From assembly GCF_030403745.1 (NCBI RefSeq), contig NZ_JAQMWP010000013.1, positions 186,001-250,000 of the forward strand: 64,000 nucleotides of DNA. Reading direction: 5' to 3'. Below the pieces are notes generated by a model. It ran no database searches. It saw only the letters and a program-made list of their open reading frames with translations, and was not told the DNA's origin. A program made the position numbers and the translations under genes. Positions 59,301 to 64,000 of the stretch are shown one piece after another; within the stretch, counting starts at the first letter, position 1, and each line of letters opens with the position of its first letter. Source of the stretch: Streptomyces sp. S.PB5. Lineage in GTDB: Bacteria; Actinomycetota; Actinomycetes; Streptomycetales; Streptomycetaceae.

Positions 59301-59966
59301 CTACCCCGGCGTCACCAACCGCGCCTCGTACGCGAACACCGCCGCCTGCGTACGGTCCCTCAGGCCCAGCTTCACCAGGATCCGGCTGACGTGGGTCTTG
59401 ATCGTCGACTCCGCCACCACCAGCCGCTCGGCGATCTCCGCGTTGGACAGGCCCTGGGCGATGAGGACCAGTACCTCCGTCTCCCGCTCGGTCAGCTCGC
59501 CGTAGGCCGCCTGTGCGCCCGGCATCAGGCGGGGGGCCTCGGAGAGTTTCGAGAACTCCGTGATGAGCCGCTTGGTCACCGAAGGGGCCAGCAGGGCCTC
59601 GCCGGATGCCACCACCCGCACACCGTCGGCGAGTTGGCGGGCCGAGGCGTCCTTCAGGAGGAAGCCCGAGGCGCCGGCGCGCAGGGCCTGGTAGACGTAT
59701 TCGTCGAGGTCGAAGGTGGTCAGGACCAGGACCTTCGAATCACTGGTCGCCGCCACGATCTCCCGCGTCGCCTCGATGCCGTTCAGCTCCGGCATGCGGA
59801 TGTCCATCAACACGACGTCCGGGGTCAGTTCTCGGACCCGGTCCACCGCCTCCCGGCCGTTGACCGCCTCGCCGACGACCTCGATGTCGGGCATCGCGTT
59901 GAGCAGGACCGAGAAGCCCTCACGCACCATCATCTGGTCGTCGGCGATCAGTACGCGGATGGTCAT
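59301..59966 (-). CDS. NarL-family response regulator (system 2)
   Basis: 221 residues from ATG 59966. The receiver domain (IADDQMMVREGF; Asp in VVLMDIRMPELNG; Lys in FLLKDAS) is followed by a LuxR-type HTH (LTERETEVLVLIAQGLSNAEIAERLVVAESTIKTHVSRILVKLGLRDRTQAAVFAYE). It overlaps the kinase at 59963 by four bases. It is closely similar to the regulator at 61463. Confidence 0.95.
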   Translation of the reverse strand: MTIRVLIADDQMMVREGFSVLLNAMPDIEVVGEAVNGREAVDRVRELTPDVVLMDIRMPELNGIEATREIVAATSDSKVLVLTTFDLDEYVYQALRAGASGFLLKDASARQLADGVRVVASGEALLAPSVTKRLITEFSKLSEAPRLMPGAQAAYGELTERETEVLVLIAQGLSNAEIAERLVVAESTIKTHVSRILVKLGLRDRTQAAVFAYEARLVTPG

Positions 59967-61303
59967 GAGCCGTCCTCTGCGGTTGTGGTGACCGGCAGGA
60001 ACACCGTCACCTCGTAGCCACCGTCGTCCGTCTCTCCCGCCGTCATCTCGCCGTTCAGCATCGTCACCCGCTCCCGCATGCCCGTGATGCCATGGCCGGC
60101 GCCGGGGGACGGCTTCAGCAATGCCGGGGCGGGCGGCGGGGCGTTGACTATGCGCAGCCCCAGGCCGCCGAGGACGTAGGCGACCTCCACGCGGGCGGTC
60201 GCGCCCGGGGCGTGGCGGAGGGTGTTGCTCAGGGCCTCCTGGACTATTCGGTAGGCCGACAGCTCCACGCCCTGCGGGAGCTCGCGCACCGCTCCCGTCA
60301 CCGTCTTCTCCACGGCCAGGCCGGTGTCGCGCACGTTGGCGAGCAGCGCGTCCAGGTCGGCGAGGGTGGGCTGAGGGGCGTCGGGGGCCTCGTAGTCCTC
60401 GGCGCGGACCACGCCCAGGACCCGGCGGAGTTCGGTGAGGGCCGCGACCGCGTTCTCGCGGATCGTGGCGAAGGCCTGCTCCAGCTCCGGCGGCGGGTTC
60501 TCCACCCGGTAGGGGGCCGCCTCCGCCTGGATGGCGACGACCGACATGTGGTGGGCGACCACGTCGTGCAGCTCGCGGGCGATGGTGGTGCGCTCCTCCA
60601 GCAGGGTGCGCCTGGAGCGCTCGTGCGCGGTCACCGTCTGCTGGGCGGTCACCTCCTGCTGGGCCTCGCGGCGGGTGTGCCAGACGGCCACGGCGAGGAG
60701 GATCAGCGCGGAGATCACCAGCATGGGGGCGGTGTCGTCGCTGTAGTAGTAGTTCTGACCGAAGACCACGTTCGCCACGAAACCGTAGGCCGCGGTGATG
60801 GCCCACATGTATCCGGCCGTGCGCGGCCTGGTGCGTATGGCCACGACCGTCAGCACGGTCAGGTGACAGGCGAAGGCTGCGGGCTGCCAGGGGTAGCCCT
60901 CATAGCCCTTGCCGAGGAGCTGGCCGACCGGAGTGGCGGCCAGCGACAGCCAGAACGCCCCCATCGGCCGGAGCATCGTCAACAGGATCGGTACGAGGGC
61001 GAGCGGACCGATCAGCGCTTCCGCGCCGTCGCTGTCGACCGTGCCCATGAACAGCGCGAGCACGGCGATCGTGGTGATCGCCGCGTGCGGGGTCCAGGCC
61101 ACGTACTCCCCCAGGCGGCCGGGCAGCCGCCGGGTCAGCGGGCCGTCGACCCGCATACGGGGCAGCGGCCGGTAGGCGAAGGCGTCGTGGAAGAGGTCCT
61201 GCCGCAGCCCGTGCAGGGCGTTCGCGGCGAGCCGGTACTCCGGGCTGCGCGGCTTGGCCCCGCCCCCCGGTGGCGGTGTCTGCATGTGGGTCGTCTCGGT
61301 CAC
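59963..61303 (-). CDS. DesK-like sensor histidine kinase (system 2)
   Basis: 446 residues; ATG 61303, or 61285 as alternative. Hydrophobic helices in the first half (AITTIAVLALFMGTV, ALVPILLTMLRPMGAFWLSLAA and others) precede HisKA_3 (RTTIARELHDVVAHHMSVVAIQAEAAPY) and HATPase (LSAYRIVQEALSNTLRHAPGA, GAGHGITGMRERVTMLNG). It lies in tandem with the paralogous kinase at 62134. Confidence 0.94.
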   Translation of the reverse strand: MTETTHMQTPPPGGGAKPRSPEYRLAANALHGLRQDLFHDAFAYRPLPRMRVDGPLTRRLPGRLGEYVAWTPHAAITTIAVLALFMGTVDSDGAEALIGPLALVPILLTMLRPMGAFWLSLAATPVGQLLGKGYEGYPWQPAAFACHLTVLTVVAIRTRPRTAGYMWAITAAYGFVANVVFGQNYYYSDDTAPMLVISALILLAVAVWHTRREAQQEVTAQQTVTAHERSRRTLLEERTTIARELHDVVAHHMSVVAIQAEAAPYRVENPPPELEQAFATIRENAVAALTELRRVLGVVRAEDYEAPDAPQPTLADLDALLANVRDTGLAVEKTVTGAVRELPQGVELSAYRIVQEALSNTLRHAPGATARVEVAYVLGGLGLRIVNAPPPAPALLKPSPGAGHGITGMRERVTMLNGEMTAGETDDGGYEVTVFLPVTTTAEDGS

Positions 61304-61462
61304 ATACAGAACCGTAGGCGGAGGCCTCCGTCGCGGTCGTCACCAGTGAGAGGGGTCCTTCGGCATCCGTCTCAGGTACTACAGGTCCTGCCCGGGCCGG
61401 CCGGTACGCGACCTGCTCCGGGCCCTGCCCGGGCCCGGTGACCGGATGCCCCTCCGCCGGAC

Positions 61463-62137
61463 TCAGTACCCCGACGGCCGCACCAACCCCGACTCGTACG
61501 CGAACACCGCCGCCTGCGTGCGGTCCCGCAGCCCCAGCTTCACCAGGATCCGTCCCACATGGGTCTTCACCGTCTGCTCCGCCACCACGAGCCGCTCGGC
61601 GATCTCCGCGTTCGACAGGCCCGCCGCGATCAGCGCGAGGACCTCCGTCTCGCGCTCGGTCAGGTCACCCACGCGTTCCTTGAGCGGGCTGCGGGGGCGG
61701 TTGTCGAGGCGGGAGAACTCGGTGATCAGGCGTCGGGTGATGCCGGGGGCGAGCAGCGCGTCACCGGCCGCCACCACCCGTACCGCCTCGGCCAGCTGGT
61801 CCGCGGAGGCGTCCTTCAGAAGGAAGCCGGAGGCGCCTGCGCGCAGCGCCTCGTACACGTACTCGTCGAGGTCGAAGGTGGTCAGGACCAGAACCCTGAT
61901 CTCGGGGGTGGTCCCCGTGATACGGCGGGTGGCCTCGATGCCGCCGAGCTCCGGCATGCGGATGTCCATCAGCACGACGTCCGGGGCGAGTTCGGCGACC
62001 TTCGCCACCGCGTCCAGGCCGTCGACCGCCTGCCCGATCACATCGATGTCCGGCTGGGTGTTGAGCAGCACGGTGAAGCCCTGCCGGACCATCTGCTGGT
62101 CGTCGGCGATCAGTACGCGGATGGGGCTGCTCGTCAT
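61463..62137 (-). CDS. NarL-family response regulator (system 1)
   Basis: 224 residues from ATG 62137. Receiver: IADDQQMVRQGF, VVLMDIRMPELGGIEATRR and FLLKDASADQLAE. HTH: LTERETEVLALIAAGLSNAEIAERLVVAEQTVKTHVGRILVKLGLRDRTQAAVFAYE, nearly identical to the regulator at 59301. It is coupled to the kinase at 62134 by a 4-bp overlap. Confidence 0.95.
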   Translation of the reverse strand: MTSSPIRVLIADDQQMVRQGFTVLLNTQPDIDVIGQAVDGLDAVAKVAELAPDVVLMDIRMPELGGIEATRRITGTTPEIRVLVLTTFDLDEYVYEALRAGASGFLLKDASADQLAEAVRVVAAGDALLAPGITRRLITEFSRLDNRPRSPLKERVGDLTERETEVLALIAAGLSNAEIAERLVVAEQTVKTHVGRILVKLGLRDRTQAAVFAYESGLVRPSGY

Positions 62138-63513
62138 GCGGAGCCGTCCTTGGTGTCGGTGGCCGGGTCGGGGCCGGTGGCGGTCGGGGGCGACGTCGGA
62201 AGATACGCGGCCACCTCGAAGCCGCCGTCGGGCGCCGGGCCCGCGCGCAGGGTGCCACCGAGCATCGCGGCCCGCTCCCGCATGCCGAGCAGTCCGTGCC
62301 CCGCGCCCTGGGTGGGCGGGGCGCCGCGGGTGGGCCGGGAGTTGACGACGCGTACGTCCAGACCGTGCCGGTGGTGGACGAGGGTGACGGACGCGCTCGC
62401 GCCGGGTGCGTGGCGCAGGACGTTGCTCAGGGCCTCCTGCACGATCCGGTACGCCGACAGCTCCACGCCGGGCGGGCGGGTGCGACGGGCGCCGTGCTCC
62501 TGGACCTGGACGGTGAGACCGGCCGCCCGGGTGTTCTCCACCAGCGCGTCGAGGCGGTCGAGGGTGGGCTGGGGGGTGTGCGGGGCGGTTCCCGTGCCGA
62601 TGCCCGGACTGTCGGTGAGGTCGGGGGCGTCGGGATGTTCGGAGCGCAGGACGCCCAGGACACGGCGGAGTTCGGTCAGCGCCTCCAGCGCGTTCTCCCG
62701 GATGCCCTCCAGGTTCTCCTTCAACTCCTGGGGCGGGTTCTCGACCAGGTGCGGGGCCACCTGGGCCTGGATGGAGATCACCGACATGTGGTGGGCGACG
62801 ACGTCGTGCAGTTCGCGGGCGATACGGCTGCGCTCCTCCAGCAGGGTGCGGCGGGCGCGCTCCTCGGCGGTGAGGGTGGTCTGCTCGACGAGTTCCTGGC
62901 GGGCCTCGCGCCGGCCGCGCTGAGCGCTGCCGACGACCACGGCGACCGCGCAGACGGCGACCGCGACCACCCCGGTGCTCTGGTGGTCCGGACCGCCCCA
63001 CAGGCCTGCCAGGACGTAGGTGGCCGACGTGCTCAGGGCCAGCGCCTCCACGGCGACGCGGAGACGCACCCGCAGGGCCAGCAGCAGGAACACGAGCATG
63101 TGCGCGATGATCCCGGCCGGAGTCCAGGGCCAGGTGGCGCCGCCCGCCGGGCCGTCGAGCAGACCGTGGACGAGGACGGCGCCCGCCACCATGGCCGCCG
63201 TCGACAGCCACCACGCCGGAATCGGCCGCCACAGGGCGAGGACCACCGCACCGGCCTCGGCGAGCGTGACCAGGAAGGCCCAGCCGAAAGCCAGTCCGAC
63301 ACGGTCCTGCAAGTAGTCCAGGTCGGTGACGAGGATGCCGAACGAGGCCAGACACAGCACCCCGTGCGGAAGCCAGCGCAGCCACACCGTCGGCGGCAGC
63401 GGATCCGCGCGCAGTGTCCACAGGTCCTCGCGCAGCACGCGCAGCCAGCGCAGCACCCGGCCCTTGACCACGTGCTGGATCCCCGTTTCCGTCACACGCC
63501 CCACCCTAGACAT
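62134..63513 (-). CDS. DesK-like sensor histidine kinase (system 1)
   Basis: 459 residues, starting ATG 63513 (GTG 63495 is an alternative). The hydrophobic N-terminal half has five or six helices (VLCLASFGILVTDLDYL, AFGWAFLVTLAEAGAVVLALW and others). HisKA_3 (RSRIARELHDVVAHHMSVISIQAQVAPHL) and HATPase (LSAYRIVQEALSNVLRHAPGASASVTLVHHRHGLDVRVV, GAGHGLLGMRERAAML) follow. The start overlaps the end of the acyltransferase gene by 8 bp, implying an operon. Confidence 0.94.
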   Translation of the reverse strand: MSRVGRVTETGIQHVVKGRVLRWLRVLREDLWTLRADPLPPTVWLRWLPHGVLCLASFGILVTDLDYLQDRVGLAFGWAFLVTLAEAGAVVLALWRPIPAWWLSTAAMVAGAVLVHGLLDGPAGGATWPWTPAGIIAHMLVFLLLALRVRLRVAVEALALSTSATYVLAGLWGGPDHQSTGVVAVAVCAVAVVVGSAQRGRREARQELVEQTTLTAEERARRTLLEERSRIARELHDVVAHHMSVISIQAQVAPHLVENPPQELKENLEGIRENALEALTELRRVLGVLRSEHPDAPDLTDSPGIGTGTAPHTPQPTLDRLDALVENTRAAGLTVQVQEHGARRTRPPGVELSAYRIVQEALSNVLRHAPGASASVTLVHHRHGLDVRVVNSRPTRGAPPTQGAGHGLLGMRERAAMLGGTLRAGPAPDGGFEVAAYLPTSPPTATGPDPATDTKDGSA

Positions 63514-64000
63514 GGGTCACCTCCACCGTCCTCGTCCTTTCGGCCGGGCTGTGGCCTCGGACGATCCGCGAACTCCGGCCCCCGCGACCGCCCTGCTCGT
63601 AGGTGCGAAATGCGGTCCAGCAGACAGTGAGGGCGAGCGCGAACACCGGGAGCCAGACCAGACGGGCGGCGACCCAGTCGAGGCCGTCCGGAACGGTGTG
63701 CAGGCCAGGGAGGCGGCCGGCGAGGAGGCCCGTGGCCGTGGTGGCCATCAACGCCGTCTGATGCCAGAGGAAGATCGTCATCGCGGAGAGGTTCACCAGG
63801 GCGACCGCCGCCCAGGCCAGGGGGCGGCGCATGGTGCGGCGCAGCCTTTCGCGCAGGAGGAGGGCCAGACCGCATTGGGCGAGGCCGAAGGTCACCGCGG
63901 CCAGGGTCGGGGGGTTCAGGTTGGAGACCGCCGCGCCGGGGACGCCGACCATCGATGCCGGGTAACCGGCCCAGGCGACCAGTGCGGCCGTGGCTGCGGT
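63506..64000 (-). CDS. acyltransferase-like membrane protein, partial
   Basis: The 3' part of a minus-strand gene that enters from the right edge. At least 164 codons are visible, with hydrophobic helices typical of acyltransferase-3 family C-termini (LAAVTFGLAQCGLALLLRERLRR, PLAWAAVALVNLSAMTIFLWHQTALMATTATGLLAG, LVWLPVFALALTVCWTAFRTYE). Its start lies outside the window. The frame stays open to the edge. It probably heads the operon of the following kinase and regulator. Confidence 0.8.
   Translation of the reverse strand, partial: TAATAALVAWAGYPASMVGVPGAAVSNLNPPTLAAVTFGLAQCGLALLLRERLRRTMRRPLAWAAVALVNLSAMTIFLWHQTALMATTATGLLAGRLPGLHTVPDGLDWVAARLVWLPVFALALTVCWTAFRTYEQGGRGGRSSRIVRGHSPAERTRTVEVTHV

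Noticed and set aside
1..64000. tRNA, rRNA or SRP RNA genes
   Set aside because: No cloverleaf-like or conserved RNA sequence was recognised by eye in either strand; a covariance search was not possible.

Overview
The window is high-GC actinomycete DNA, almost certainly a Streptomyces chromosome. The evidence is the GC-rich third codon positions, the many GTG and TTG starts, the density of NarL/DesK two-component systems and receptor Ser/Thr kinases, a SigE-type ECF sigma factor, and a WhiJ-like HTH / DUF397 / HATPase locus. It mixes conserved core genes (aspartokinase-ASD, YbaB-RecR-DUF5063, purA, SURF1) with two clearly accessory blocks. No tRNA, rRNA or CRISPR array was seen.

Layout. 0.2-6.5 kb: S9 peptidase, methyltransferase, NTF2-like protein, SURF1, then a SigE-family sigma factor with a coupled one-TM protein. 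6.9-9.3 kb: the lysC-asd operon, oppositely oriented to an OmpR-type two-component system (9.5-11.6 kb). 12-17.3 kb: a decayed accessory island holding a frameshifted HTH gene and a three-gene trypco2 / trypsin-like protease / NB-ARC-TPR (STAND) locus. Its protease gene is split by a complete IS110-family element and its NTPase gene carries two frameshifts. 17.4-20.1 kb: DUF5063, recR, ybaB and a SLATT membrane protein. 20.5-29 kb: small membrane proteins, a DesK/DesR-like pair, an M28 peptidase, a membrane-anchored PstS-like protein and a large Ser/Thr kinase with a collagen-like linker. 29.3-32.6 kb: class III aminotransferase, GntR regulator and two small uncharacterised genes.

32.7-41.6 kb is an FxSxx-COOH (Fxs) RiPP-type locus. 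On the minus strand run fxsC (TIR), fxsT (MinD-like/TIR-like/NB-ARC/TPR), fxsB (radical SAM/SPASM) and a gene fusing an HExxH peptide hydroxylase domain to an AAC(3)-type acetyltransferase. The small precursor fxsA faces away on the plus strand and carries a three-residue extension after its FxSxL motif. A receptor Ser/Thr kinase follows. 43.7-51.4 kb: purA, a diacylglycerol-kinase-like gene, a Uma2 protein, and eutBC facing an APC permease (ethanolamine use). 51-55.5 kb: a GbsR/MarR regulator facing a two-gene ABC exporter, then a P450. 55.7-58.6 kb: small regulators including the WhiJ-like locus. 59.3-63.5 kb: two tandem paralogous NarL/DesK systems. The right edge cuts an acyltransferase gene.

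Unexplained non-coding structure is also present. Three copies of a ~71-81 bp palindromic element with fixed internal spacing lie near 12.3, 29.1 and 55.5 kb. A long composite repeat fills two convergent intergenic regions (4.3 and 20.2 kb), one copy interrupted by a 25-bp mini-palindrome that recurs inside a coding sequence at 26.4 kb. Perfect inverted repeats sit between several divergent gene pairs.
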